DNA from: Saprospiraceae bacterium
GTDB taxonomy: Bacteria > Bacteroidota > Bacteroidia > Chitinophagales > Saprospiraceae
Assembly: GCA_020436935.1 (NCBI GenBank)
Contig: JAGQWX010000027.1
Span: 1-64,000, forward strand
DNA: 64,000 nucleotides
Direction: 5' to 3'
Translations under genes and position numbers: made by a program
Part shown: positions 32,025-42,172 of the stretch, piece after piece
Position numbering within the stretch: position 1 is the stretch's first letter
Layout of the letters: each line of letters opens with the position of its first letter
The notes under the pieces: generated by a model
What the model was told of the DNA's origin: nothing
Database searches by the model: none
What the model saw: the letters and a program-made list of their open reading frames with translations, nothing else

Positions 32025-33428
32025 TTAATTAAGTAAGGTTCTTGGATCAGTAACTTTGCCTGTAACGGCTGCCGCTGCTGCAACCAGAGGAGATGCCAGC
32101 ATGGTTCTCGCACCTGGTCCCTGTCTTCCTTCAAAGTTTCTGTTGGAAGTGGAAACTGCATATTTACCGGCAGGAATTTTATCGTCATTCATAGCAAGAC
32201 AAGCAGAACATCCAGGTTGTCTCAGCTCAAATCCTGCCTCAGTGATGATGTCAAGGATACCTTCAGCCTTGATCTGGTCCTCCACCTGGTGAGATCCGGG
32301 TACCAACCATACAATGACGTTGTCTGCTTTTTTACGGCCTTTGACTACCGCTGCAAACTGTCTGAAGTCTTCAATCCTGCCATTGGTGCAAGATCCAAGA
32401 AATACATAGTCTACATTTTTGCCGATCATAGATTCTCCCACATTGAAGCCCATATAATCCAGCGACTTCAGGTATGAAGCTTTGCCATCGAGAACTTCAT
32501 CAGGTTGTGGAATGGGTTTGCTGATTGCTATGCCAAGTCCCGGATTGGTACCATAAGTAATCATGGGTTCGATGTCAGAAGCGTCAAAGACGTATTCTTT
32601 GTCGAAGCTTGCCCCTTCATCAGTCTTTAGTGTTGCCCAGTACTTTTCAAGGATTTCGAAAGCCTCACCTTTTGGTGTAAATTCTCTGCCTTTGATGTAT
32701 GAAATGGTTTTTTCATCAGGGGCAATCATACCACCCCTGGCTCCCATTTCAATACTCATATTACAAACCGTCATACGGCCTTCCATGCTCATATCAGAGA
32801 ATACATCTCCGGCATATTCTACGAAATAACCAGTTGCTCCTGATGCTGATATTTTTGAAATAATATATAGGATCACATCTTTTGGCAGCACACTCGCATG
32901 TACTTTACCATTGATGGTGATGCGCATTTTTTTAGGTCTTGGCTGCATGATACACTGTGAAGTGAGCACCATTTCTACCTCTGAAGTACCAATTCCAAAA
33001 GCTATTGCTCCAAAGGCTCCGTGGGTAGAGGTATGAGAATCACCACATACGATGGTCATGCCTGGTAAGGTGATACCATTTTCCGGACCAACAACGTGGA
33101 CAATACCATTTTTGTAATGTCCAAGGCCCCAGTGAGAAATGCCATATTTAGAAGTATTGGTTTCCAAGGCAGCCAGCTGATTTGCGGAAAGAGGATCTTC
33201 TACCGGAAGGTGCTGATTGATGGTTGGAGTGTTGTGATCTGCTGTTGCGAAAGTGCGCTCAGGGTACAAAACATTGAGACCTCTTTGTTCCATGCTCAAA
33301 AATGCAACCGGACTGGTTACCTCATGGATGAAATGTCTGTCAATAAACAAAACGTCGGGACCATCTTCGATTCTTTTCACCACGTGGGCGTCCCAGACTT
33401 TCTCAAATAAACTTTTTGGCTCGCTCAT
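32025..33428 (-). CDS. leuC: 3-isopropylmalate dehydratase large subunit LeuC
   Basis: A 467-residue aconitase-family protein: [20 protein letters not shown] at the start, [20 protein letters not shown], and the [4Fe-4S] ligands in [15 protein letters not shown] and [11 protein letters not shown]. It forms the catalytic subunit of isopropylmalate isomerase with LeuD. First gene of the leuCDAB operon; an exact TAATTTTG -7 element lies at 33465-33458, about 30 bases upstream of the ATG. Length and motif order are normal. Confidence 0.96.
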   Translation of the reverse strand: MSEPKSLFEKVWDAHVVKRIEDGPDVLFIDRHFIHEVTSPVAFLSMEQRGLNVLYPERTFATADHNTPTINQHLPVEDPLSANQLAALETNTSKYGISHWGLGHYKNGIVHVVGPENGITLPGMTIVCGDSHTSTHGAFGAIAFGIGTSEVEMVLTSQCIMQPRPKKMRITINGKVHASVLPKDVILYIISKISASGATGYFVEYAGDVFSDMSMEGRMTVCNMSIEMGARGGMIAPDEKTISYIKGREFTPKGEAFEILEKYWATLKTDEGASFDKEYVFDASDIEPMITYGTNPGLGIAISKPIPQPDEVLDGKASYLKSLDYMGFNVGESMIGKNVDYVFLGSCTNGRIEDFRQFAAVVKGRKKADNVIVWLVPGSHQVEDQIKAEGILDIITEAGFELRQPGCSACLAMNDDKIPAGKYAVSTSNRNFEGRQGPGARTMLASPLVAAAAAVTGKVTDPRTLLN

Positions 33429-33457
33429 TACTTAGACCTGTTTTTTTAATTGAATGG

Positions 33458-33465
33458 CAAAATTA
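33458..33465 (-). promoter_or_regulatory. Candidate leuCDAB promoter -7 element
   Basis: TAATTTTG on the minus strand matches TAnnTTTG exactly, giving a leader of roughly 25 bases before leuC. No TTTG -33 element lies at the proper spacing, and no leader-peptide attenuator was seen in the 237-base gap. Confidence 0.45.
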
Positions 33466-33665
33466 TACAAATGCGTCTAAAAGGGTAGATTTAAATGAAT
33501 TTATAAACGCTTTAAAGTGTGAAATTCTGCTGAAATAGGCGGTTTTATTTTAAAAGTACTACGATTTTAAATCAGTAGATTTAGGAGAAGGGTTTGATGG
33601 TATTACAGTATAATATTTTGATTAACAGTTACATGTGAAATTTGTTGCAGGAGGACTTGAAGGCT

Positions 33666-35126
33666 TTATATACGATTCTCACCAGCTTTTGTCCCGGTTT
33701 TGATGATTCTGCCCAGTTCATCCAGATAGGGGTGAGCAAATATTTTTAAATATCCAAAATAGAAGCTTGCCCCAAGTAAGGTCAAGACCAGTAATGACCA
33801 TATGGAAGAAACAGGAAGGACAGTGGATTTCAGAAAATAGATAAGAACAGCCATCAAAACAGCCGGAAACATGACCTCCAGGAATACGGTGACGACTGCT
33901 TTTAGTTTCAATCCCGAACTTTTACCGGATAAATACCAAAATATAAATGTGGAGAGAACAGAAGCACATGCATACCAGTAAACCAATGCATTCAAGTTGC
34001 CCAAGACAGCGGTTGTGTAATAAAATATAAGCAAGTATATACCTTTTGTGATCAATCCGAATATCATCATGGTCCTGGATTTCCCCTTCACAATGAAAAG
34101 ATTGGCCATCAATATGGATACCGACTGAAAACATGCCAGTAATGAGAATACAATGAGCAAGGGTACCATGCCTAACCATTTTTCTGTCATAATGATCTCT
34201 GTGAATTCTGTTGCCAAAACTGCAAGACCAAACATTAATGGTGCGATCACCATGGTTGACATGCCGATGCTTTTCAACATCAATTCATTTTTTAAATCAT
34301 CGTCAGACCTATTGGATAAGGAGGGTAGGAGGACTTTGGCTACAGTACCTCCCACTTGTTGCATGGGTAAAGTGAGGAATTTATAAGCCCTGTCGTAGAT
34401 TCCCAGGGCTTCCATGCCAAGAAATCGACCAACAAAAAGACTGTCAACATTGCGGGATAAAAATGATGAAAATTGATCAACAACCATAGGAAGAGTAAAA
34501 CCCAGATGTGATTTAAGGCTTCTAAAATCAAATGATGGCCTTTTTAACTGGCTGGTATAAATGTAGAATCCTCCGTTGCAAATGGCAGTAAAAATCAATG
34601 CCTTCCAGATGAGGCTCGCCAGAGCATGCCCTCTGAAAGCCAGGTATAATCCAATGATAGATGAGATCAATGTCGCAGTCGTATTGATAAAAAATAATGT
34701 CCTGAATTGCATGGTTTTTCGTAGCATGCTTTCCTGGGTCATACCAAAGCCCGACATCAAAAAACAAATGAGGAGAGCATTCAGAATTCCCATTGCCCGT
34801 TCACTTCCTCCAAAAAAAAGTATAAAACTTTTTCCCCATACCCATGCAGGAATAACGAAGACTGCTGAACACACAAGGACAAAACCAAAGACGACTCTCG
34901 CCAACGGATAATCGGTAGCTTTGGCTGTAAAAAAAATATGTGTAGTCCCCATGTCTTGTAAGGTTCTCAACAAGGTGAAAAGGACGAATGGTATGGCATA
35001 TAAACCAAAAATTTCGGGCTCAAGGAGGCGAAGTAGCCAAAGGTTCACTACAAATCCTATTGCCTGGTTGATGCTTTGATCTGCAATGTTCCATTTTAGT
35101 GCCGATATGGTTGATGATGGATTCAA
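33666..35126 (-). CDS. Polysaccharide flippase (Wzx-like, MOP superfamily)
   Basis: A 486-residue membrane protein with about 12-14 helices and the opening SALKWNIADQSINQAIGFVV followed by LLRLLEPEIFGLYAIPFVLF, the usual N-terminus of Wzx/WzxC-type lipid-linked oligosaccharide flippases. The mid-protein segment FLSRNVDSLFVGRFLGMEAL and YDRAYKFLTLPMQQVGGTV are typical of this group. It would move lipid-linked glycan units across the inner membrane. It lies at one end of a surface polysaccharide cluster; a strong hairpin separates it from the FkbM gene upstream. Confidence 0.88.
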   Translation of the reverse strand: MNPSSTISALKWNIADQSINQAIGFVVNLWLLRLLEPEIFGLYAIPFVLFTLLRTLQDMGTTHIFFTAKATDYPLARVVFGFVLVCSAVFVIPAWVWGKSFILFFGGSERAMGILNALLICFLMSGFGMTQESMLRKTMQFRTLFFINTTATLISSIIGLYLAFRGHALASLIWKALIFTAICNGGFYIYTSQLKRPSFDFRSLKSHLGFTLPMVVDQFSSFLSRNVDSLFVGRFLGMEALGIYDRAYKFLTLPMQQVGGTVAKVLLPSLSNRSDDDLKNELMLKSIGMSTMVIAPLMFGLAVLATEFTEIIMTEKWLGMVPLLIVFSLLACFQSVSILMANLFIVKGKSRTMMIFGLITKGIYLLIFYYTTAVLGNLNALVYWYACASVLSTFIFWYLSGKSSGLKLKAVVTVFLEVMFPAVLMAVLIYFLKSTVLPVSSIWSLLVLTLLGASFYFGYLKIFAHPYLDELGRIIKTGTKAGENRI

Positions 35127-35214
35127 ATATTAATTTCTATGACGATGTTTGTATACTGTTCGGAATATTGAATGTCCATTTTACATGAGGTGATAAAATG
35201 AATCAGATCGAGGC

Positions 35215-35254
35215 ACAAATACTCGCTGGAGTGGGACCTCCAGCGAGTATTTGT
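35215..35254 (-). terminator. 17-bp perfect hairpin after the FkbM gene
   Basis: ACAAATACTCGCTGGAG (35215-35231) and its exact complement (35238-35254) enclose a 6-base loop, TGGGAC. It lies about 85 bases beyond the FkbM stop on the minus strand and about 90 bases upstream of the flippase ATG. The stem is very strong but no long T run follows it, so it may terminate transcription or stabilise a 3' end. Confidence 0.65.
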
Positions 35255-35337
35255 AACGAAGATATGGCTCATTTTAGCAGCATGGAAGTGGATAATTCAA
35301 TTTCCGTTCAGTATATGAATACATTCACAATGTAAAA

Positions 35338-36108
35338 CTACCTGCTTAAACAAAAAACCATCCCATATCTGCATGAATTTTTTTGGATGAAGTCCAGTAG
35401 CTGGATCCTCGGTACAAAATTTTCGAAGATGAGATATTCATCATTGGTGCTGATGTTATAGTTTATTTCGGGAAATCTCTTCCCTATCATTTCCAGTATT
35501 CTTACGAAGGCATTTGAGTCTGAGTGTGCATTTACCTCAAATGCCATCAAAACCGGCAGGTGTTCCATGGATTGAATCACTTCAAATTCTGAGCCTTCAA
35601 GGTCGAGTTTGATGAAATCTGGCTTACCAAATTGACTGATCAGTGATGTAATGGTCTTGACTTCTACACTTATTGATTCAAAATGCAAGTTTTTTCCTGG
35701 CTGAAGCGTACTCAAAGCAGGGTCTGCGGTATTTGAATAGAATATTTGTTTTCCATTTTCAACACCCAAGGCTACAGGTAGGATGCGAATCTTAGATTGA
35801 CTTGAAAACCTTAAATTTAAATGTCGAAGATTTGCCGGATCGGGTTCGATGGCGATGGTTTGTTTCGCAAGTTTTGAAAATGTATGGGTGAGATCGCCGA
35901 TATTGGCGCCTCCGTCAAAAACAAGAATGTCTTTATTTGGAAAGAATTGCTGGAGCAGGTGCATGTACATTTTTTGTTCTGCCTTGATGTGCAAATAGTC
36001 TGCAGGATGCGCCCATTTGAAATAAAATTGATGTAGCCGTGAATGCCTTAAACGCAAATAAGTATCCGAAGAACGAAATTTTTGCAAATATTTGCCAATC
36101 ATCTTCAA
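35338..36108 (-). CDS. FkbM-family methyltransferase
   Basis: A 256-residue SAM-dependent methyltransferase of the FkbM family: motif I VFDGGANIGDLTHTFSKLA, then TIAIEPDPANLRHLNLRF and the late motif FIKLDLEGSEFEVIQSM. FkbM proteins O-methylate sugars or other hydroxyls and are common in surface polysaccharide loci, where they decorate glycans. Start ATG 36108 (MKMIGKYLQKF), with a second ATG two codons on. The divergent GT2 gene begins only 10 bases away, so their regulatory sequences must overlap the coding regions or lie further inside. Confidence 0.88.
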   Translation of the reverse strand: MKMIGKYLQKFRSSDTYLRLRHSRLHQFYFKWAHPADYLHIKAEQKMYMHLLQQFFPNKDILVFDGGANIGDLTHTFSKLAKQTIAIEPDPANLRHLNLRFSSQSKIRILPVALGVENGKQIFYSNTADPALSTLQPGKNLHFESISVEVKTITSLISQFGKPDFIKLDLEGSEFEVIQSMEHLPVLMAFEVNAHSDSNAFVRILEMIGKRFPEINYNISTNDEYLIFENFVPRIQLLDFIQKNSCRYGMVFCLSR

Positions 36109-36118
36109 AACTTAGAAT

Positions 36119-37060
36119 TTGGAAGTAGTGAAAGCACAAAGTAAACCAATATTTACGATAATCATTCCTACTAAAGACAGGACTGCTTTGCTTAGGCGTG
36201 CTCTGCTATCTATGATTCGACAAAGCTTTAATCAATTTGAAGTGTTAGTGGTAGACGACCACTCGTTAGAAAGTCCTTCAAAAATGATTGAAGAGCTTGA
36301 GGAAGAAAGAATTCTACTTCTTGCCAATGCAGGAATAGAAAGGAGTGCGGCCCGTAATACCGGGATGTCTAAGGCCAATGGTAAATTCATTTGTTTTATC
36401 GATGACGATGATGAAGTGAGTCCGGAATATCTGTCCGATTTTTACGATGCCATTCTAAAGAATGAAAAAGGTAAGTACATCTACAGGACCGGATATTTGA
36501 AATGTTTTGGGGATGGCCGCCAAGCAAAGGGCCCGATTTACATTGAATCAAAATATCAAAATGAATTTCGTTTTGTGTTGACGGAATTTTGTGGGTGCTG
36601 GTCCTTGTGTTTTCCCGCTGAAATAAAGGATGAATGCAATTTTGATCTTCGATTTCCTCATTGGCAGGACACCCATTTTATCATTAAGGTGCTGCTTGCG
36701 GGATATGGAATGAAACAACTGCCCGGCTACAATTACCATTACCACTACCACGATCAAATGGGCAGTAAAAACATCTTTAATTCATCAATCGTGACGGAAC
36801 GTCTGCGACTCAACCTCGCAGCATTTGAGGATATTGAAATTAATCACCCGGAGGTTACAAAATTTGCCAAAGATCCTCTGATTTTTTCAAGATTGAAGGC
36901 TGAAAAATGTCTGGAATATTCGAACAGCAATCTGTATTACAGTGATGGGAAAAAGGCGTGGGGAATTTTGTGGAAGTCCATGAAGTATGGAATTTTTCTT
37001 AGCATGTTCAAAAACTATCTGAGGTTTATCTATTATGCACTGAGAAATTTAAGGCGTTGA
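36119..37060 (+). CDS. Family 2 glycosyltransferase
   Basis: A 313-residue GT-A-fold glycosyltransferase: FTIIIPTKDRTALLRRALLS, FEVLVVDDHS, and NGKFICFIDDDDEVSPEYLS with the metal/nucleotide-binding DxD in DDDD, followed by CFPAEIKDECNFDLRFPHWQ as acceptor-side motif. It probably adds a sugar to the growing surface polysaccharide at the cytosolic face of the inner membrane. The start appears to be TTG at 36119 (MEVVKAQSKPIF), or GTG at 36128. It is the only plus-strand gene of the cluster, divergent from the FkbM gene. Confidence 0.9.
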   Translation: MEVVKAQSKPIFTIIIPTKDRTALLRRALLSMIRQSFNQFEVLVVDDHSLESPSKMIEELEEERILLLANAGIERSAARNTGMSKANGKFICFIDDDDEVSPEYLSDFYDAILKNEKGKYIYRTGYLKCFGDGRQAKGPIYIESKYQNEFRFVLTEFCGCWSLCFPAEIKDECNFDLRFPHWQDTHFIIKVLLAGYGMKQLPGYNYHYHYHDQMGSKNIFNSSIVTERLRLNLAAFEDIEINHPEVTKFAKDPLIFSRLKAEKCLEYSNSNLYYSDGKKAWGILWKSMKYGIFLSMFKNYLRFIYYALRNLRR

Positions 37061-37132
37061 AATACGGCTAATTATATTGGTAGTACTTTAAAGTCTGCAT
37101 ATTGAGAAGTTCGATATAGCTAAAGCTTGCTT

Positions 37133-38614
37133 TTATTCCAATTCATATCGATAAAGGTCAACACCAAATGATTTTACATGATCTTTTTCAATATAACCTT
37201 TATCGATAATTTGGTCAATAATCATGTCCAATTCGCTCTTTCGATCAGCATTTAAAACCCAATTGGCTTCTGATACCAATAACCAAACATTTTCGTCCAG
37301 CTCTTTGGTATAATTTAAATATAGATTCCAGTCGTTTTTATGGTTACCAATAAAAACTTCTTTCGCATTAATATGATCCAGGTTTTCAAATTGATCTTTA
37401 TAGAAGACATAGGCAGGTGTTGAAGTATGATAAATCAATATTTCATCATCTTCATCGATCCGCTCATTCAAATGGGCCATCACTTTTTTAATTTCCTGGC
37501 GTTGAATGGGGAAGCCCCATTTTGTGTATGCAAAAAGGTTATATAGCAAAAGAAGAAACATAAGGCTGTAAATTACATTTGAAAGCTTGATGAACTTTTC
37601 AAGTAAATATTGGAATCCCAGAGAGGTCAGAATGAGGAGTACTGGTAAAAAATATAGGATCAACCTTGGGAATATAGGGTACAACTTTAAATATGCCATA
37701 GCAGCATGGACCAATATGGGAGCAAGGAGTAAAAAAGACAAAACTTTGGACTTTCTCCACAGAAATAATACTCCCAAAACCATCAGAGGAATGAGCTTAT
37801 ATCCTTGCCCTGTCAAACTGATTACTGAGACAAATTTATTATAACAGGACCTTAAAAAGCTTGTAGAAAAAATGTTGTAAGGGAAAAATCCATCAACATT
37901 TTTCCAAAAATTTTTCATGTAAGCTTCAGATGGATGGTTGAAATAAAATAGGATATAATATGCAGAAAATGCTAGTGCCCAGGTAGTAATGACCAACAGA
38001 CGCTCTTTATCAATTTTTTTCTCATTTGCATAGCCTTCAACTATCAACAGGATGCCTATAACAAAAAGAATGATGACAGCAATATTTGCGAATAGGATAA
38101 AAATAGTGCCAGATATTCCTAAAATCACCAATGGGTAATTAGGACGTTTTTTTCTATAAATCAGATAGAGATAAATCATTACCAAACTGCCCAAAAGTTC
38201 TGTCATGTATTGTTTTACTTCCGCAGCATAATAAATGTTGTAATAAGAAATGGCCATGAATGCCAGACCAAATAATCGAATTGTTTTGTTAGCCGTAATT
38301 AAAGTAAATATTTTGCCGAGCACGAATAGGGAACACATTGAGCAAATGAATGGGAAAAGCCTTAGCGTCAATTCATTGGAATGTATCAAGCTATAGAAAA
38401 GTTTTTCGACCAAAAGAAAACCAATCGGCGCCATTTGATAATAATACCTTAAAGGCTCAAATAATTGGGCAAATGACAAGCTGACAATATTTTGAGCAAG
38501 CATGGCTTCGTCGATCCAAAGGCTCCTGTTAGTTGCCAGGTTAATGATTGACATGAGTATCCCAATTACTATGATCGCTCTGAAAAGTAGGTTAAAAATG
38601 GGACTGGAACTCAT
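37133..38614 (-). CDS. GT39-like membrane glycosyltransferase 1
   Basis: A 493-residue protein with about 10-12 membrane helices and the motif NRSLWIDEAMLAQNI in the first periplasmic loop, the acidic DE pair typical of dolichyl-phosphate-mannosyltransferase/ArnT-like GT39 enzymes that use polyprenyl-linked sugars. The C-terminal 100 residues (from about 395) form a soluble domain. Its start overlaps the stop of the upstream membrane protein gene by four bases (ATGA), so they are translationally coupled. Likely acts at the periplasmic face of the inner membrane; donor and acceptor unknown. Confidence 0.82.
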   Translation of the reverse strand: MSSSPIFNLLFRAIIVIGILMSIINLATNRSLWIDEAMLAQNIVSLSFAQLFEPLRYYYQMAPIGFLLVEKLFYSLIHSNELTLRLFPFICSMCSLFVLGKIFTLITANKTIRLFGLAFMAISYYNIYYAAEVKQYMTELLGSLVMIYLYLIYRKKRPNYPLVILGISGTIFILFANIAVIILFVIGILLIVEGYANEKKIDKERLLVITTWALAFSAYYILFYFNHPSEAYMKNFWKNVDGFFPYNIFSTSFLRSCYNKFVSVISLTGQGYKLIPLMVLGVLFLWRKSKVLSFLLLAPILVHAAMAYLKLYPIFPRLILYFLPVLLILTSLGFQYLLEKFIKLSNVIYSLMFLLLLYNLFAYTKWGFPIQRQEIKKVMAHLNERIDEDDEILIYHTSTPAYVFYKDQFENLDHINAKEVFIGNHKNDWNLYLNYTKELDENVWLLVSEANWVLNADRKSELDMIIDQIIDKGYIEKDHVKSFGVDLYRYELE

Positions 38615-40119
38615 TCATCATTGAGTTGGTACAATACACAAATATCATCTTCCTGAATTGGGGTCAACTTTAAATATTGATTAATTTCTGCTTGAGATAA
38701 TGAGAATTCTGCTCGTGATGATTCAAAGTCCTTGAAATAAAGCAAAAATTTATTTCCTGTGTTGGAATCAATTTTATTAAGTTCGTCAGATAAGTTTTCG
38801 TTTTTTAATTTACTCCTATGAAATACTTTAACAGGAATGTTTCCGGGATGCACCTTTGTATACAAAACAATAGGGCCCCTTTCGTTGGTAAATATTTTTA
38901 CATTTGGTAAATTATTAAGACTGTCCAATGATTGGATAAAAAAGGATTCCTTGTATTTTTTAGCATTGAGATAAATGCCACTATCAAAATGTTGCGATGT
39001 GCTTTTTATTAAAGATCTTATATTGAATGAAATGGCAACAATGAGAATACCCCAGACAATTGTTGAAGGTGATTTATCTTCAGATATGTTTAAATAATGT
39101 GTTGTTAGCATCATAAAACATAAAAATGGTATATAGATTGTCCTTGCTTCTGTTGTGATAACATCTTCAATCATATAGGCATGGAAAGAATAAAATATAA
39201 TGTTTGAAACAAATAAAGCGGTCAAAGGATTAATCCAATCCAATTGTAGCCTGTGCCATTTAGTCGAGAAGATAATGGTTATCAAAAGTATCAAGGATAT
39301 AAATTTAACTAAGATCACATTGGGAATCAAAGGATTGAAATACAATAAAAAATTGTTCAATATAGCTGAAGTGGTATCTTTTAAGTAAAATGCTCCATAA
39401 AAACTCATGTGCCTGCCAAAAAAGGGCAACAATGTATACAATGCCAGGCAGGTGATTACTCCAACAGCAATTACGGAGCTAATGGTCAGAATACTGAACT
39501 TTTTATCTGCTGAACGAAAATTTGCAACAAAAGAGGTTATTAAAATCCCTAGTAAAAAGTATGCTCCTGATAATCTAAAAAGAATAGCGATGCAAATAAA
39601 AATGATGGAAGTTATCAGGTCAAATTTTTTATTGGATTTCAGAAAATATATGAAAAAAATTGAAGATATATAGATAAACAACAGAGAAATCGGTTCACTT
39701 AAAAGGGAAGTGTAAAATGAAAGGTTGATTGAATTAAGGCAAATAGCAGCGAACATTAGCACTCTGATTGCTGCACGTTGACTAAGATTAGCTATAAGTA
39801 AGTATACCAATGTGGAATTTAACAAGTATAAAATTACATTTACTATAACCAAAAAGTCTAATCTTCCCAGATCGAAAAGCGTCAGAAATAGAAAAAACCC
39901 TGGAGGGAACTTATCTATGATATTAATAGAGCCATCCTCAATCAATTGACCAATCTGGCCTGTATTTTGATATGTTTTGGCACCTTCAAGATAAATTGTT
40001 GAATCAATATTGAGTCCTATACCATTATGGGTGCTGAGAATTATCAAAGTAATACCGGTCAGAATTACAATCAGATAAGCTGCAATCTCACAAGTTTTTA
40101 TATTCAATGACTTGAACAT
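38611..40119 (-). CDS. GT39-like membrane glycosyltransferase 2
   Basis: A 502-residue multi-helix membrane protein. Helix 1 (IAAYLIVILTGITLIILSTH) is followed by NGIGLNIDSTIYLEGAKTYQ, a loop with an acidic D in a DSxxYL setting like that of the ArnT/PMT-type families, then about ten more helices and a soluble C-terminal part from about 395. It is thus probably a second polyprenyl-sugar-dependent glycosyltransferase or related protein. It is AT-rich relative to the housekeeping genes in the window, as polysaccharide genes often are. Overlaps the next gene by four bases. Confidence 0.75.
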   Translation of the reverse strand: MFKSLNIKTCEIAAYLIVILTGITLIILSTHNGIGLNIDSTIYLEGAKTYQNTGQIGQLIEDGSINIIDKFPPGFFLFLTLFDLGRLDFLVIVNVILYLLNSTLVYLLIANLSQRAAIRVLMFAAICLNSINLSFYTSLLSEPISLLFIYISSIFFIYFLKSNKKFDLITSIIFICIAILFRLSGAYFLLGILITSFVANFRSADKKFSILTISSVIAVGVITCLALYTLLPFFGRHMSFYGAFYLKDTTSAILNNFLLYFNPLIPNVILVKFISLILLITIIFSTKWHRLQLDWINPLTALFVSNIIFYSFHAYMIEDVITTEARTIYIPFLCFMMLTTHYLNISEDKSPSTIVWGILIVAISFNIRSLIKSTSQHFDSGIYLNAKKYKESFFIQSLDSLNNLPNVKIFTNERGPIVLYTKVHPGNIPVKVFHRSKLKNENLSDELNKIDSNTGNKFLLYFKDFESSRAEFSLSQAEINQYLKLTPIQEDDICVLYQLNDE

Positions 40120-40198
40120 CAGAACGCTTGTTGAGTAATTTGCTTATAAGCTGTGAAATTGTAAATTCCATTAAAATATTTCTGTGCACCCTTCATGA

Positions 40199-40942
40199 TT
40201 ATTTTTTAATTCCCTCAAAAGTATATGAAAATAAATCAATATCGCGTTTGTATATTTTTGAAATTAGGTCAATGTGGCGAGGTAAATATATATTCCTGTA
40301 GTCCTTAGATTTTCCTTCAACTGAGGCATTAAGATGTTCCAAACTTCCTGCCCCTTCAATCTTCGAAGCAATGAATGAATAATCCTGTTCAATAGTTTCT
40401 ACTTTTCCAATGAAATCTAACGGAGATTTACTTTTGCCTGGAACTAAGATGAAATAGTGTTGGGGATAAAAATGAATGTAAGACCATATTGTTTTTTCAT
40501 TTACCCATGAATCCAAGAAATCTTCGAATAATGTAAATTCTGATAGATATTTTTGTGCCCAGTCTGCATCTTCTGCATTTCTTCCTCCTTTTTTTAAAAA
40601 ATTAAAAGCCGAGAAAACCCTGTCCCATGGATTTCTGGTCAGGGTAAACTTGAAATAAGATTCAAATTCTGCTTTTGAATAAATCAATTGATATTTTGAA
40701 ATGGGTAAATGGCTACCCGTAACTTTCCCATATAAACTTGTACTTAATGAAATGCCCGCAGCTTTGGGTATGTGGACAAATATGGATTTCGTTTTGTCAA
40801 ATGGTTTTAGGGTATGACTGGGGCGGTCGGAAGTTCTCAGATTTTGGTAAAATGAAAATGAATTTGGCTTTAGGAAGGCGTACATGTCCCTCTTTAAATC
40901 ATGTGGAACAATTGAAATCATTTTCTGGGTGAGCTTATTCAT
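40199..40942 (-). CDS. Sulfotransferase family protein
   Basis: A 247-residue sulfotransferase of the Sulfotransfer_2 (carbohydrate/HNK-1-like) type. The 5'-phosphosulfate-binding motif is SIFVHIPKAAGISLSTSLYG and the 3'-phosphate motif is FTLTRNPWDRVFSAFNFL; both are clear. The P-loop-like motif reads HIPKAAGIS where HxPKTGGTS is common. It would transfer sulfate from PAPS to a glycan hydroxyl, implying a sulfated cell-surface polysaccharide. It stands between a GT39-like gene and a GT4 gene on the same strand. No membrane anchor is seen, so the reaction is cytosolic. Confidence 0.85.
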   Translation of the reverse strand: MNKLTQKMISIVPHDLKRDMYAFLKPNSFSFYQNLRTSDRPSHTLKPFDKTKSIFVHIPKAAGISLSTSLYGKVTGSHLPISKYQLIYSKAEFESYFKFTLTRNPWDRVFSAFNFLKKGGRNAEDADWAQKYLSEFTLFEDFLDSWVNEKTIWSYIHFYPQHYFILVPGKSKSPLDFIGKVETIEQDYSFIASKIEGAGSLEHLNASVEGKSKDYRNIYLPRHIDLISKIYKRDIDLFSYTFEGIKK

Positions 40943-41020
40943 ATTTTGACTTACCGATCCTTTTGATGTTTTTTGCGACTACTTAAATATAAAATTAAAA
41001 TATAGAACAAACGGTTATTA

Positions 41021-42148
41021 TTATTTCCTTTCCTTAAGATTTCCATATGACTGGATGATTTGCATTTGATTGTGATTACTCAAATTGCTTTTTTGTATGG
41101 TGTTGGTTGGTCGCATAAGGAATCTTGCTATATTTTCTTGCAATATGGCGCTAATTTCCATAGGGTTAGGTTCGCAGACAAATATATTTTCAGCTGTGCC
41201 TACTGAATCCAATAGTTCTGTGACTCCGGAATTTTGTGTACTGATGATCCATCGGTCCATAACAATAGCTTCAATTAGGGAAATTGAAAGACCATCTGAA
41301 TCACCATCTTTTGCTACAATACTTGGCTGAAGGTATATTTGAGCTGTCTCCAATATATTCAGTGTTTGCTCATGAGGCAGCTCCCCTTCAAAAAAGATGT
41401 TTTTATTAAGATAGGGAGTAGCTAAAGATTTTAATTCTTTTTCATAAGGGCCAGATCCGATTATTTTGAACTTAATGACGTATGGAAGATCTTTTATTTC
41501 AAGCAAAATTTTTACTGCCAAAATTGCAATGTCAACACCTTTTTTGGGGACGAGTCTTGAAATTTGACAAATGTGAACTTCTGATTGATGATCAGGGAAG
41601 TTAAAACTCCTATTCCAAATTTTTGATCCGAGGAAAATTGTGTTGCCATCAAGTTTAGGGCAATAGGATTGGGCTAACCTTTTAAGGTTTTTAGACACAA
41701 AATAATACTCAATTCTTTTTTGCTCTATGATGTTATTGACAACCTCTTGATTCTTTTTTGATTTAAGAAATTGGCTGCCATCATAGCCATGGATAATAAC
41801 CATCAAAGGGCTTTTCAGCTTGATATGCATAAAGTCAAGGGCGTTGGTCAAAAAGTGGCAGATAATCACATCATAATGGCCGGGTCTTAAATACTTTGTC
41901 AAAAAGAAAGATATCCATTTTGAAGATAGCTTGTACCATTGCTTTCTATATAAAAACTTATAAACTCTGTAGTAAAATCTCTTCCTAAATAGGTTTTGAA
42001 CCCCATAAGAATTTGATGATTTAATTTCTAGATTTAATTCCTTGCAAATTACAGTGACATTATGACTTGTCGATAATAGTTCTATTTGGTCAAAAATAAA
42101 GGTTTCTGACGCAGGTAAAAAATAATCAACATAGATTGCAATATTCAC
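41021..42148 (-). CDS. Family 4 glycosyltransferase
   Basis: A 375-residue GT-B-fold glycosyltransferase of family 4. The donor-binding half contains VCQISRLVPKKGVDIAILA-like text (HICQISRLVPKKGVDIAILA) and SDGLSISLIEAIVMDRWIIS with the E-x7-E-like motif, followed by TQNSGVTELL. The N-terminal half begins NIAIYVDYFLPASETFIFDQ, as in many group 1 transferases. It probably adds a sugar during surface polysaccharide assembly. It ends the run of polysaccharide genes; the giant C25 protein gene begins upstream on the same strand with a 24-base gap between its stop and this start. Confidence 0.88.
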   Translation of the reverse strand: MNIAIYVDYFLPASETFIFDQIELLSTSHNVTVICKELNLEIKSSNSYGVQNLFRKRFYYRVYKFLYRKQWYKLSSKWISFFLTKYLRPGHYDVIICHFLTNALDFMHIKLKSPLMVIIHGYDGSQFLKSKKNQEVVNNIIEQKRIEYYFVSKNLKRLAQSYCPKLDGNTIFLGSKIWNRSFNFPDHQSEVHICQISRLVPKKGVDIAILAVKILLEIKDLPYVIKFKIIGSGPYEKELKSLATPYLNKNIFFEGELPHEQTLNILETAQIYLQPSIVAKDGDSDGLSISLIEAIVMDRWIISTQNSGVTELLDSVGTAENIFVCEPNPMEISAILQENIARFLMRPTNTIQKSNLSNHNQMQIIQSYGNLKERK

Positions 42149-42172
42149 TTATTTCGTTATCTCCCCAATTTT

